From positions 53,011,001-53,075,000 of the forward strand of contig NC_084468.1 of NCBI RefSeq assembly GCF_027409185.1: DNA of 64,000 nucleotides. The letters are read 5' to 3'. The DNA comes from Cynocephalus volans. Lineage: Eukaryota; Chordata; Mammalia; Dermoptera; Cynocephalidae. A program made the translations under genes and the position numbers. Shown in pieces: positions 38,207-49,841 of this stretch. Under the pieces are notes generated by a model. It saw only the letters and a program-made list of their open reading frames with translations, did not search any database and had not been told where the DNA came from. Numbering within the stretch: the first letter of the stretch is position 1; every line of letters begins with the position of its first letter.

Positions 38207-38692
38207 CTTTTGTTTTTTGGTTGGGATGGGTGACCATGGTGGGCTTGTTGGCACCTTGGCTATTGTCCTATGACCCTGATGGGTGCAGTGATATTCACTG
38301 GAGCTCCTGTTTGAATGGATGACCCCAAGTCCAGTTTCCTACAGGCATAGGTTCCTTCTTGGTCCTTATTTCCCCTAGTTGGGGGATGGGTTGATGGTGG
38401 CTGGGAATCTTCTTCCTTACTTTATTTGGTCATCCTGGGTTTCTACACTGTCTGGGGTTCTATGTGTGTCTCTCACTGGATCAAAGCAGTTGTGTGGGCT
38501 TATCAAATACCTCCTGTCCCCAGATGTACTACTACAGGGGGCAGCATAATTCTCCTTGTGGGTTGGGTCAGTAGGTCACAGATCGGCACTCACTTCCCTC
38601 TTTCACTGGGCTCCACTGTTGGCCCTCCTTGTATCAGTGCAATTGGCTGGTCAGTAGGCTGCCTGCATGGCATCAGTGACTGCTGCAGTGCT

Positions 38693-38765
38693 GGTGGCTG
38701 TGGTGTACCACCACGTGGCAGCAGTGTCTGTGGCAGTGTCAGCAGTGTCTGTGGCAGTGGCAGCC
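38693..38765. repeat. 21-bp tandem motif in L1 5' region
   Basis: The unit 'agcagtgtctgtggcagtg' plus two bases is repeated directly, embedded in a CAG/GTG-rich stretch. This produces the valine/serine-rich reading frames on the plus strand, which are not genes. Confidence 0.7.
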
Positions 38766-38835
38766 CACTGCTCACAAGTTCCCTACACTGTTGCTGACTG
38801 TTGGTGGGATCTGCCCTTAGTTCATGAAGTCCTAA

Positions 38836-40779
38836 AGTTACTTGTGGTACAAACTTTATTCTTATTTTATTCAACTATTCTTTTATGGTCAGGCATTCAA
38901 AATTTATCCTGTTTTATTTATTTAGATTCTTAGAATTATAAATATTGGATCAAAGTTTAGGAGCATTTAAATTATAATACCTTTTGCTATATATTTATAC
39001 AATAATTATTTAAAGCATTTTCTTTTAATCTAGTCATGAATATGAAGGAAATGACAACTCCTTTAAGTGGTTCAACACTAAATGCTCACTGTATATTTTA
39101 CATTGTAAAGTGCTATGGAATATAAAAATGATAAAAATATAAGAACTCAATTAAAACTGCATGTGGAATAAAGATTTAATATTATTTACTTCTCTGTAAA
39201 ACTAAAACTGCTGTAAAAATTAAAGAAAGAAAAAATATTTTTTGCAAGGATACATTTAATTTAATTTATAACATATCTCTAGCAATAATGGGGGGAAATG
39301 CAGGATAAAAGTGATTTTGAGAGGTTTACTTAACCAACAGTTTTTTGAAGGACATGAGTTTTCAGCTGCTTTTAGGAGGTGAGGTGGAGAAAATGCTGTT
39401 GCAGATCAATAGTATGAAGATATATAGATATATTCTTGCTATCTTCTAACTAAGGCAGTGTATAAAATCCCACCAACTATTGAATGTATCTTCTTTGTAT
39501 ACATTTCTCAACATTTATAAGTTTAATTTTTAAAAGTTATTATTTATTACTAGGGAATAATTTCCTACAGTCTTTTGAGCAATGCTTTCATGGATAAATT
39601 TAATCCCAGTAGAGTAGCCCTTTCTCTTAGGCTATATTTGGAGCTTCCTCTCATTTGAAGCATATAATTTTTTACAAAAGATTGCAGCTATGAAATAACC
39701 TCCTGTTATAAGCAAATCATAATGATGAAAAATATCACCTCGATTTTGGTACCTGTTTGAAATTACCAGCAGTATTTCATGTAGATGAAAAATTATACAT
39801 TGGCATTTAAATCTATTTATATATTATGCCCCTTCTACATTTTTGATTTAGTAATGCAAATCTTTATACCACTTTTTTTTTACTCCACATATTATAATTA
39901 CAGAAAATAGATTTTGTAGAATACATTGAGCTCTTGTGGAAATTTTATTTCTAAAAATACCTTCTTTTGGGGGCAAACATAGATTATATATTCTCATAAC
40001 CACATAGAAAGATGCCAAGTTTCAATTGCTCCAAATCTTTTAATAGGCAATCCTCTCCAATAATAATAACAATGATAATATGTGCCCTTTGGGCAAAGCT
40101 AATGTAATACTCTCACATGCTGTGTTTAAATTCAGGCTTTGTGAATAGTGGCATCTGTAGTTATAACCCCAAGAAACTGTGCACTGTTATTTTGAAAGTG
40201 TCCAGATAAAAGGACTTTTTGGTCTTCCATAGCTCTCCTTAAGATAAAGAAGTCAACTTCATCTTTAGTTCTAACCATCTCTTTGGCAATGCTTGTGGTG
40301 CAGGCTATGGGAATGGATTTGCCTCCTTATGGAACAAATTCTTGGGCTCTGCCATTGAATAAAAGAAACAAACTATCTTCAATAGAAGCTGTGCTTTTGT
40401 GTAGAATAAGATAGGAATTGGTCTTCTATTTGTTTTTTCTTCAAGGCTTGTTTACCTGACTCCTACTTGTGCTTTTTGAAGTAGTGTGTGAGTTTTAATA
40501 AGCAGTTTATGGAAATTTTAAGGAATTCAAGCCTTCTTGTGCTCTACTGTTAAAATATAGAACTGATTCCCACTTGATGTCAGAAGCACTACATCTATTA
40601 AGTTGACAACTGTTCCAAAATACATCTTTTTGGAGAACATTTTTGAATTAGAGAAATAGACCAGATAGGAATATAAACAAAACAAAAAATAGAACATTAA
40701 CCATTTTTGATTGTTGTACTTTTTGCCTAGTGGCAATAGGACACTAGGCAGCAAGTTTGTTTCAACTAAATAAACTTCA
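38836..40779. other. Unassigned stretch
   Basis: AT-rich sequence between two minus-strand L1 elements. No gene or family recognised; a possible unique region at 40080-40500. Confidence 0.35.
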
Positions 40780-42330
40780 TTAAAACTTTTTAAATTTTTA
40801 ATTTATAAAGTTTATTTCTTAGAACAGTTTGGAGTTTACAGAAAAATTGAGCAGTAAGTACAGAGAGTTCCCATATTCTTTCCCCCAGATCCCAGGCCCT
40901 CTCCCCTCAACAGTTTTCTCCATTCTTAACATCTTGTGTTGGTGTAGTGCATTGTCACAACGGATGAACCAATAGTGATATGTTGTAATAAACTAAAGTC
41001 AATAGTTTACATTAGGGTTTTCGTTTGTGTTTTACGGTTCAATGGCTTTTGACAAATACATTATGTCCTGCATTTATCAAGACAATATAATACAGAATAG
41101 TTTCACTTCCCTAAAAAAGTGCCGTACTTCATCTATTCAGCCCTTCCTCCCTTCCCTCCCGAACCCTGGAAACTACTGATATTATTACTGTCTCTATAGC
41201 TTTGCCTTTTCCACGATGTCATAAAGTGGAATCATATAGTATGTAGCCTTTCAGCCTGGCTTCTTTCCTTGAGCAATATGCATTTATTGATTCTCCATGT
41301 CTTTCTGTGGCTTGACAGTTCATTTACTATAACCACAGAATAATATTCCATGTACCATGATTTATCCCTTCACCTACTGAAGGACATGTTAGGTGCATCC
41401 AAGTTTTGGAAATTATGAAAAAAAAAACTATATAAAAATTTGTGTGCAGGTTTGTAGGAGTGTAAGTTTTTAACTCATTTGGTAAATACCTAGGAGCATG
41501 ATTGTTGACTTATATGGTAAAACTATGTCTAGTTTTGAAAAAAACTGTCTTCTAAAGTAGATGTACCATTCTGCACTTCCACCAGTAATGAATGAAAATT
41601 CCTGTTTGTCCACATCCTTTCTCGGCATTGTCAGTGATTTGGATTTTAACCATTCTAATGGATGTTGTAGTGACATCTCACTGTTTTAATTTGCCATTTT
41701 CTAATGTCATCATGTTGTGTATCTTTTCCTATGTTTATTTTCCATCTGTATGTCTTGTGTGATGAGGTTACTGCTCAAATTTTCTGCCTACTTTTTAATT
41801 GGGTTGTTTATTTTCTTATTATTGAGTTTTAAGAGCTATTGCACATCTTGGATACAAGTCTTACCAGATGTGTGTTTCGCAAATATTTTCTCCTTGTCTG
41901 TGACTTGTCTTTTCTTGTCCTTAACAGTGTTCTTCACAGAGTAGATATTTTAAATTTTAATGAAGTTCAGCTAATCAATTTTTTTCCTTCATGGATTATT
42001 CTCTTGGTGTTGTATCTAAAGACCAATTGCCAAACACAAGTTCTCTTAGATTTTCTCCTATGTTATTTTCTAGAAGTTCTTTGTATTTTTGTCATCTGTA
42101 AATGAAGACAGTTTTGTCTCTTTCTTTCTAAACTGTATGTTTTTTAATTTTCTTACTGCATTAGCTAGGACTTCTAGTATGATGTTTAATAGGAGATGTG
42201 AAAGGGATATTCTTGCATTTTTTTTCTGGTCTTAGGAGGAAAGCATCTAGTTTCTCACAATTAGGTGTGATGTTAGCTGCAGAATTTTATTATAGATATT
42301 CTTTATCAAGTTGAGGAACTTCTCTATTTC
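40780..42330 (-). mobile_element. L1M element, 3' UTR and ORF2 C-terminal part
   Basis: The antisense 3' end 'agtttggagtttacagaaaa', 'ttgagcagtaagtacagaga' is typical of old L1M. It continues through 'tcatatagtatgtagccttt', 'ataatattccatgtaccatg' and 'acctaggagcatgattgttg'. The ORF2 tail follows ('aatattttctccttgtctgt') and the element stops near 42330, close to 'atcaagttgaggaacttctc'. A usual 5'-truncated copy. Confidence 0.85.
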
Positions 42331-42810
42331 TTCTGGAGTCTCCAGGGAAGAATACATATTTTTGCTTTCCCAGCTTCCAGAGTCCTCCTGCATTTCTTTA
42401 CTTGTAGCCCATCTTTAAAGTATATCACTCTAAACTTCGATTCTATTGCTATATCTCCTACTTCTGACTATGATCCTTTTGCCTCTCTTTTAATAAGGTC
42501 CCTTGTGATTACCTTGCACATCATGCATAAAGAAAAGTACATGAAACAACTGTCTGTTTAATAAATTAGTATTAAATGAACACCCCTATAACCACCTATG
42601 AAGACAAAATTGTAACACTGTCAGTACACCAGCAACCCTCTGAATAATCCTTCTTATTGGCAACGGCCCTCTTCCACCTAAAAGTATCCAATCTCCTGAT
42701 ATTTAACCAATATTCTGATTTTATGGTAATCATTTCATTACTTTAAATTATGTTTTTACCTATATAATTGGAATCATATAATTGGTATATTATCACTGCC
42801 ATACAAAAAA
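42331..42810. other. Mixed stretch with L1M-like tail
   Basis: The part 42545-42790 resembles the antisense of an old L1 3' UTR ('ataaattagtattaaatgaa', 'cagtacaccagcaaccctct', 'ataattggaatcatataatt'). The piece 42331-42545 is not assigned. Confidence 0.4.
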
Positions 42811-44620
42811 GTGCTAAAGAAATTCTTCAAGTTGAAACAAAAGGATGCTAACTATGAGCATAAGTCATATGAAAGTATAAAACTCACTGGTAAAGGGAAG
42901 TATATAGTCAAATACAGAATACTATAATATTTTAATGGTGTTGTATAACACATTTAACTCTATTATAGAAGTTAAAGACAAAAGTATTAAAAATAACTAT
43001 AGGTACAATAATTGTTAATGGATATATAAAAGGATCAAAGTATGACATGAATAGCATAAAATGTGTGTGTCAGGAAGAAATAATAGTGTAGAGTTCTTGT
43101 ATGAAGTTGAAGTTAAGTTGTTGTCAGTTTAAAACAGAATGTTATAATTATAAGATATTTTATTTAGGTGAGCCACATGGTAAACACAAAGAAAAAACCT
43201 CCAGTATATATACAAGAGACAAAGAGAAAAGAATCAACATATACCACTACAAATATTCAACAAATCACAAAGGAAGACAGCAAGATTGGAAGAAAGGAAC
43301 AAAAGAACTAAAAAACAGTCAGTAAATAATAAACAAAATAGCAATAGTAAATCCTTATATATCAATAATTACTTCAAATGTTAGTGGATTGAACCCTCCA
43401 ATCAAACAACAAAGAGGGGCTGAATAAATTAAAAAACAGAATCCAACTATATTCTACCTATAAGAGACACAATGTAGCCTTAAGGACACACATAGACTGA
43501 GAATGAAATGATGGAAAAAGATATTCCATGCAAATAGTAGCCAACAGAGAGCAGGAGTAGCTATAATTATATCAGAAAAAATAGATTTTCAGTCAAAATC
43601 TCTTACAAGAGACAAAGAAGGTCACTATATGATGATAAAGGGATCAATTTATCAGGAAAATATAATAATTGTACATATATATGTACCCAACATTGGAGTA
43701 CCTAAATGTATAAAGCATACATTAACAGAACTAAAGGAAGAGATAGACAGCCACACGGTAATAATGTGAGACCTTGATACCCCACTTTTAACAATGGATA
43801 TATCACCCAGACAGAAAATCAATATGGAAAAAGCAGACTTGAACACCCGTATAGACCAAGTGGACCTAACAGACATTCACAAAACATTCTATCCAACAGC
43901 AACAGAAAAACCATTCTTCTCAAGTGTACATGGAACATTCTCCAGGATAGATTATATACTGGGTCACAAAACAAATCATAACAAATTTAAGAATATTTTA
44001 AAAATCTCAAATATCTTTTCTGACTACTAAGTTAAAAAACTAGAAATTAATAATAGAAGAAATTTTGGAAAATACACAAATATGCAGGAAACAACACACT
44101 TCTGAATAATCATCAGGTCAAAGAAGAAATCAAAAGGGAAATGAAAAAGTATCTTGCAGAATATAAAAAATGAAAATACAACATACTAAAACTATGGGAG
44201 GCAGCCAACACAGTGGTAAAAAGGAAATATATAGTGATAAATGCAAACATTAAGGACAAAGAAAGATCTAGAATAAACAATATAACTTCACATCTCAAGT
44301 AACTGGAAAAAAAAATTAGACCAATGTCAGCAGAAAGAAGGAAATAATAAAGATCGGAGCAGAAATAAATGAAATAGACCGACAAAGCTGAGTTGGTTTT
44401 TTTGAAAAGATCAACAAAATTGACAAATCTTTAGCTAGACTAACCAAGAAAAAGAACATAAAGAGGACTGAAATAAATAACATTATACATGACAGAGGAG
44501 ACATTACAACTGATAAAATAGAAATGCAAAGGATCATAGGAGACTACTACAAACAATTATATACCAAGAAATTGAACAGCCTTCAAGAAGTGGATAAATT
44601 CTTAGAATATACATACTACC

Positions 44621-44869
44621 TTTAGTGGATTGCACTATATACCTCCCATACTCACTGAAGCTTGAATTGTGTCCCCCAAGTTTTATGCATCAGAAACTTG
44701 GCCCCTACTGTGACTGTTAAGAGGGTGGGAAATCCTATTACGGTAATTGAAAGGTGGATCATTGAAGGGGTGATGAGATTGTAGGATCATGCTGCAGTGA
44801 ATGGATTAAAAATGGTGGTCATGGTCATGGTTTGGAGGGCTTCAAAGAGAGAAAGACTGAGGAGCTTAG

Positions 44870-44922
<53 letters not shown>

Positions 44923-45103
44923 TCCACCATTTTGCAATGCAATACCCAGTTGTCACTGTTGCCATCATCAAGGCCTTCACAAAATGTGTTTCCTGGACTT
45001 TGGACTTCCCAGCCTCAGAAACTGTATGTAAGCAATTATGTTTTCTTACAAATTACCCAGTTTCAGGTATTTATGCTATAAGCAACTGAAACTGACTAAT
45101 ACA
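44621..45103 (+). mobile_element. MaLR (MST-like) solo LTR in L1
   Basis: A complete LTR with 'ttaagagggtgggaaatcct', 'attgaaaggtggatcattga', 'tggactttggacttcccagc', 'acaaattacccagtttcagg' and the end 'gaaactgactaata'. The host L1 resumes right after it. The pentamer ctacc is found at 44616-44620 and again at 45104-45108, matching the 5-bp duplication expected for this group. It contains a pure (CT)n tract. Confidence 0.9.
44871..44920. repeat. (CT)n microsatellite in a MaLR LTR
   Basis: 25 uninterrupted CT units. The sister LTR at 23996-24393 has only a short 'tctctctctgc' at the same place, so this tract grew after the insertion. Serine/leucine-rich frames across it are artefacts. Confidence 0.97.
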
Positions 45104-45231
45104 CTACCAAAACTGAACCATGAAGAAATAAAAAATCTGAACAGATTAATAATGAGACAGAGATTGAATCACTAATAAAAACATTCTAACAACAACAACA
45201 AAAGTCCAGGAACAGATGGCTTCATGGGTTA

Positions 45232-45272
45232 TTCTGTTGCTGTTGGATAGAATGTTTTGTGTATGTCTGTTA
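45232..45272. repeat. 41-bp inverted copy of L1 sequence 43867-43907
   Basis: The 41 bases are the reverse complement of 43867-43907, in the endonuclease region of the same L1, with a single mismatch (near 45262). They stand in the reverse transcriptase region, where L1 should carry a different sequence between 'agatggcttcat' and 'caaatttttccaaaaaattg'. This points to a short templated insertion replacing the original bases. Confidence 0.88.
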
Positions 45273-45695
45273 AGGATATAAAAGCTTAATGACAATCATT
45301 ATCAAATTTTTCCAAAAAATTGAAGGAGAAGGAAGAATTACAAACTCATTTTATGAGGCCCTCATTACCCTCAGACCAAAGCCAGATGATAAACATAGAT
45401 TTTCAAAATCCTCAACAAAATACTAGCAAACTAAATCCAACAGGTCCTTCAAAGGATCATACACTCTGAACAAGTGGGATTTATCCCTGGAATCCAAGGA
45501 AGGTTAGATATATGCAAATCAATAACTGTGATACACCACAGAAAAAAACTGAAGAATAAAAATCACATAATCATCTCAATAGATGCATAAAAAGCATATT
45601 ACACAATTCAATATCTTTTCATGATAATAACTGTCAACAGTTTAGGAATGGTAAGAATGTTCCTTGACGTAATAAGGGCCATATATGGCAAGCTG

Positions 45696-46160
45696 TCTTA
45701 AGAGTATAGGAGAAAGAACAGCTGATTATTTCCTAGGCCTGGCCCAAGCTGACCAAGAAAAATAAGTCCCTCTTTGAAACCCTTTTTTAACCTTGGCTCC
45801 ATGCCAAACTACTCAACAGCCTTCATTGCCAGAGTTGATTAAAGTACCCACTAAATTTGATCATCCCAATCCAGATGACCTCTCCTGCATGTGTGGTTGT
45901 TGACTGCTGCAGAAGACCTGGGATGGAGGACTGATCTTCGCCCTTCTCTGGTTGCTCTGCCTAGCTTGAGGATCTGTAAGTATTAAAAGCTCTTAAAATC
46001 TGACATTGTGCTTGTTTCATTGAAACCACACCCATGATTCAACCTCTGATGGCAAGGCCACCCAGAAGGGACACATGCAGGTAGAACCCTTGCTGGTATT
46101 CCTTGTCTGGGCTTGCTGGTGGCTGCTGGAAATGGTAGCTACCACCTAAGTGATAAAAAT
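45696..46160. mobile_element. Unidentified LTR-like insert in L1
   Basis: About 460 bp of non-L1 sequence, starting near 'tgtcttaagagtataggag' and ending before 'tgataaaaattacctcaaag'. It has 'attaaaagctcttaaaatct', 'cccatgattcaacctctgat' and 'ggccacccagaagggacaca', which have the look of a retroviral LTR R/U5 part in plus orientation. The L1 flanks overlap: taataagggcca at 45670-45681 and taataaaggcca at 46182-46193. The family and exact limits are not known. Confidence 0.45.
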
Positions 46161-46607
46161 TACCTCAAAGAGTGTCATTCATAATAAAGGCCAAAGCTAA
46201 CATTATATTCAATGGTGAAAAGCTGAAAGCTTTTTTTTCTGAGATCAGGAACAAGACAAAGATACTCACTTTTACCACTTCTACTCAATGTAGTGTTGGA
46301 AATTCTAGCCACAACTGTTAGGCAAGAAAAAGAATTAGCAAGGATTCAAATTGGAAAGGAAGAAGCTTATATTGTCTCTGTTTACAGATGACATGATCTT
46401 ATATATAGAGAATCCTAAATATTCCACCAAAATACTGTTAGAACTAATACATAAATTCAGTAAAGTTGCAGGATACAGCATCAACATATAAAAGTTAGTT
46501 GCATATCTATATACTAACAATGAACTATGTGAAAAGAAATTAAGAAAATAATCCCATGTAAAATTGAAAAAAATATATAAGAATAAATTTACACAAGGAG
46601 GCAAAAG

Positions 46608-46740
46608 GGGTGGCTGGTTAGCTTGATTGGTCAGAGTGTGGTGTTATAACTCCAGGGTCAAGAATTTGGATCCCCATATAGTTCAGCCACCAATAAATAA
46701 ATAAATAAATGAATAAAAGAGGAAGAAAAGAAAAAAAGTT
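46608..46740 (+). mobile_element. tRNA-derived SINE (monomer) with A-rich tail
   Basis: 'ggctggttagcttgattggt' with an A-box-like core, then 'tttggatccccatat' as a decayed B-box, 'ttcagccaccaataaa' and a tail rich in AAAT units. tRNA-Ile-like, in an L1. Confidence 0.88.
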
Positions 46741-46805
46741 TCCCTACACTGGGCAGCAGACAAATAAATAATTAAATAAAAATAAGATGAAAGAAGAAAG
46801 TAAAA

Positions 46806-46885
46806 GATCTCAGTTAGTTTAGTTGGTTACAGTGTTGTGCTATAACACCAAGGTCAAGGGTTTGGATCTCCCACCATATATTAAT
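46806..46885 (+). mobile_element. Second tRNA-derived SINE unit
   Basis: 'cagttagtttagttggttac' and 'ggtcaagggtttggatctcc' repeat the tRNA-Ile-like A and B boxes. It lies about 65 bases after the tail of the previous SINE and before L1 resumes near 46918. Either two separate insertions at one site or a composite unit. Confidence 0.82.
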
Positions 46886-48884
46886 GAAAAAAATTGTGGA
46901 ATACACAAATAAATAAAAAGATATCCCACATAGATGAATTGGAAGGATTAATATTGTTAAAATGACTATGCTACCCAAAGTGATCTATAGATTCAATGTA
47001 ATCACTTCCAAAATTGCAATAGAATTTTTCACAAAAATAGAAAAAAAAAAAAAACACAAAAACCCCCAAAATGAGCAAAACAATTTTGAAAAAGAACAAA
47101 GTTAGAAGCACCATAGTATCTGAATTCAAACTATATTACAAAGCTATAGTAATCAAAACGGTATGGTACTAATGAAAAAGCAGACACATAGAACCATGGA
47201 ATAGAGAACTTAGACATAAACCCACACATTTATGGTCAACTATTATTTGACAAGGGCACCAAGAATACAGAATAAGAGGAGGAAAGTTTCTTTAATAAAT
47301 GGTGTTCTGAAAACTATATATTCTCATGTAAAAGCACGAAATTAGAAAATTGTGCTACAGCATAAGCAAAATTAACTTGAAGTGGGTTAAAGAAATTAAT
47401 GTAAGATCTGAAACCATAAAAGTTCTAGAAGAAAACATGTGAAAAAACTTCTTGACATTGGTCTTGGCAATGAATTTTGGATATGACAGGCAAAAAATCA
47501 AAAATGAACAAGTAGAACTACATCAAACTAAAAAGATTCTACACAGAAAAGGAAACAATCAACAAAATCAGAAGGCAACCTACACAATGGGAGAAAATAT
47601 TTGCAAACCATGCATCTGATACGGGGTTAGTATCCAAAATATGTAAGGAACTCTCAAAACGCAGTAGCAAAAAAGAAAAAAATAACCTGATTAAAAAGAT
47701 GGGCAAGGACTTGAGTAGACATTTTTCCAAAGAAGGCATACAAATGGCCAACAGAAATATGAAAATATGCTCAGTATCACTAGTCTTCAGATAAATGCAA
47801 ATCAAAAGCACAATGAGATGTCACCTCATACCTGTTAAGATGGATGGTATCAAAAAGATGAGAGATATTAAGTGCTGTCAAGGGTGTGAAGAAAAGAGAA
47901 CACTTGTTTAATGCTGATGAGAATATAAATTAGTATAGCCATTTTGAAAAACAGTACAGAGATTTCTCAAAAAATTAAAAATAGAACTATTATATGGTCC
48001 AGTAATTCCATTTTGGGGTATATATCTAAAGGAAATAAAATCAATATCTCAAAGGGATATCTGCATGTCCATGTTTACTGCATTGTTATTCTCAATAGCC
48101 AAGATATGAAAATAACCTAAGTGTCCTTATGTATGGGTGAATAAAGAATATGGGAGTTGTGTGTGTGTGTAATATATATACACTTATATATATCATAATG
48201 TGTATAATATATATTGAATATATATTACACATAATAAAATATTATTCAACTATTAAAAATAGGAAATCTTGTCATTTGTGACAACATAAATAAACCTGGA
48301 GGACATTATTTAAGCCAGACACAGAAAGACAAATGTTGTATGATCTCACTTATAGATCTAAAAAAGTCAAACTTGTAGAAGCGTAGAGTAGAACGGTGGT
48401 TACCAAGGGTGGAGGGGATGTTGTGGGAGGGGAGTGGGGAGATGTTGGTGAAACGGTAAAGACTGTAAGTTATAAGGTCAATGTGTTCAGGGGATCTAAT
48501 GTATAGCATGGGTGGTGATGGATGTGTGAATTAATTTGATTGTGGTAATCATTATACAATGTATATGTGTATCCAATCTTCATATTGTACATTGTGAATA
48601 TCTACGATCTTTATCAATTGAATATTAAAAAACCAAAAGAAATATGGGATCACCAAAATTCTATTCATGGCTTGAGATTTGTGAACTACTGAAATCACCC
48701 AGGATCAATTTGAACAAGAGCTCCAGTTTACATTTACTCTCAATTTGCCAAACTTTGGAGACACTGTCCTAAGTACATGGTTAATTATTAACTAGGGACT
48801 ATCATGTTATCTCCATAGATTAGCATTAGATTTCATCATTTGGACTTAGTATGACAAAATTTTCTCCTTTCTTTCAGCCATCTC

Positions 48885-49434
48885 TTTTGAAACATTAAAT
48901 GACTCCTGGGTAGAAATGATCCCATCTGACCCCTTGAATATGGGTGGGACTTATGACTCGCTAACCAACTGAATACAGAAAAGGAATTAGGATGTATATG
49001 TTTACGTGTAAGTGGTTATGTAACATAAGATTGTAGTGCCTGTCTGCTGGGCTCTCTCTCTCCCTTCCTGGCCATGAGGATGCAAATGACCATGTTGTGG
49101 AATCTCACATGGTAAAGAACTATGGGTGTCCCGTAGGTGGTTAGGGCTACCCAGCCAACAGCCAGCAAAGAACTGAACCACTCAGTCCTCTAATCATGAG
49201 GAGCTGAATGCTACCAACAATCATATGAGGATGGGGGTGGGGGAGCAGATTTTTACCTAATTGAACCCCTAGATGAGAATCTAGTCCTGGCTGGAAATCT
49301 GCAGCACGGTAGAGGGATCAACTAAATACAGTATGCCTGGATTCCAGACCCACAGAAACTCTGAGGTAATAAATGCATCCTGTTTTAAGCTTCTAATTTT
49401 GTAATTATATTATTATACAGCAATAAATAACTGC
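48885..49434 (+). mobile_element. Old LTR (MLT1/ERVL-like)
   Basis: The order 'actcctgggtagaaatgatc', 'ctgctgggctctctctctcc', 'ccagccaacagccagcaaag', 'gtattccagacccacagaaa'-like text, a polyadenylation signal in 'gaggtaataaatgcatcc' and 'ttatacagcaataaataact' fits a common mammalian LTR group. The left end is approximate. Confidence 0.72.
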
Positions 49435-49435
49435 T

Positions 49436-49841
49436 ATGGGTTTAATGTCACCCCAAAACCCATTGAAATGTGATCTCCATTGTAACAGCGTTAAGAGGGT
49501 GGGAAATAGACTATGGCAGTGTTGAAAGTTGGGAGGTGATTGGATCATGACACTGTGATTTCATGAATGTATTAATCCATTCATGGAGTAATGGGTTTTC
49601 ATGAGTGTGGCTTGGTGGCTTTATACGGAGAGCTCATAAAAGATCTCTTGTGATAATTTCCATGTGAAACCCTGGTCACCACAGGACCCTGTACAGGGTT
49701 TCCATCAGGAAGACGGCCCTCATCAGATGTGCTCCCTGGACTGTGGATTTCCCAATCTCCAAACTATAAGAAATAAATTTCATTTTCTCATAAATTATCC
49801 AGTTTCAGGTATTCAGTTATTGGCAACAGAAAATGGACTAA
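49436..49841 (+). mobile_element. MaLR (MST-like) solo LTR
   Basis: 'ttgaaatgtgatctccattg', 'gcgttaagagggtgggaaat', 'aggtgattggatcatgac', 'tcctcatcagatgtgctcc'-like text, 'aagaaataaatttcattttc' and the end 'gaaaatggactaatg' mark a MaLR LTR. It abuts the previous LTR and is closest to the 8953-9398 copy. Confidence 0.85.

Larger units (their letters stand above)
33082..38835 (-). mobile_element. Long L1 with ORF2, ORF1 and 5' region, lacking its 3' end
   Basis: A minus-strand L1 of about 5.3 kb (excluding the LTR inside it). From high to low coordinates: a GC-richer 5' region (about 38835-37320), ORF1 (about 37300-36414), a short spacer, and ORF2 (about 36240-33082). The element stops near 33082 inside the C-terminal ORF2 region, at a point corresponding to 'gagaaaatatttgcaaa', with no 3' UTR or A tail. 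L1 copies usually lose the 5' end, so this loss is unusual and suggests a later deletion or rearrangement. All frames are broken. Confidence 0.88.
43340..47990 (+). pseudogene. L1 ORF2 pseudogene with interrupted frame
   Basis: The endonuclease part shows 'RDLDTPLLTMD'-like text near 43770 and 'SRIDYILGHKTN' near 43945-43980, which keeps the conserved Asp and His of the endonuclease. The reverse transcriptase catalytic box is visible near 46385-46410 as '[11 protein letters not shown]'; the usual alanine before the two aspartates is threonine here. Multiple stops, frameshifts and four inserted sequences make it inactive. Confidence 0.82.
42811..48640 (+). mobile_element. Long old L1M element with nested insertions
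   Basis: A plus-strand L1 runs from the ORF1-to-ORF2 region (about 42811, 'gctaaagaaattcttcaagt') to a 3' UTR ending near 48640 ('gaatatctacgatctttatc' before an A-rich end). Landmarks: endonuclease 43340-44030, reverse transcriptase 45110-46600, C-terminal part 46918-47990 ('ccagtaattccattttgggg'), 3' UTR with 'tgatctcacttatagatcta'. It is interrupted at 44621-45103 (MaLR LTR), about 45696-46160 (LTR-like insert), 46608-46885 (tRNA SINEs) and 45232-45272 (inverted self-copy). All of these are younger than the L1. Confidence 0.88.

Noticed and set aside
38426..38933. Overlapping frames of 88-123 codons with many Ser, Val and Gly
   Set aside because: They lie in the GC-richer 5' region of a minus-strand L1 and mirror its CAG/GTG-rich repeats on both strands. 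No domain or start context supports a gene.
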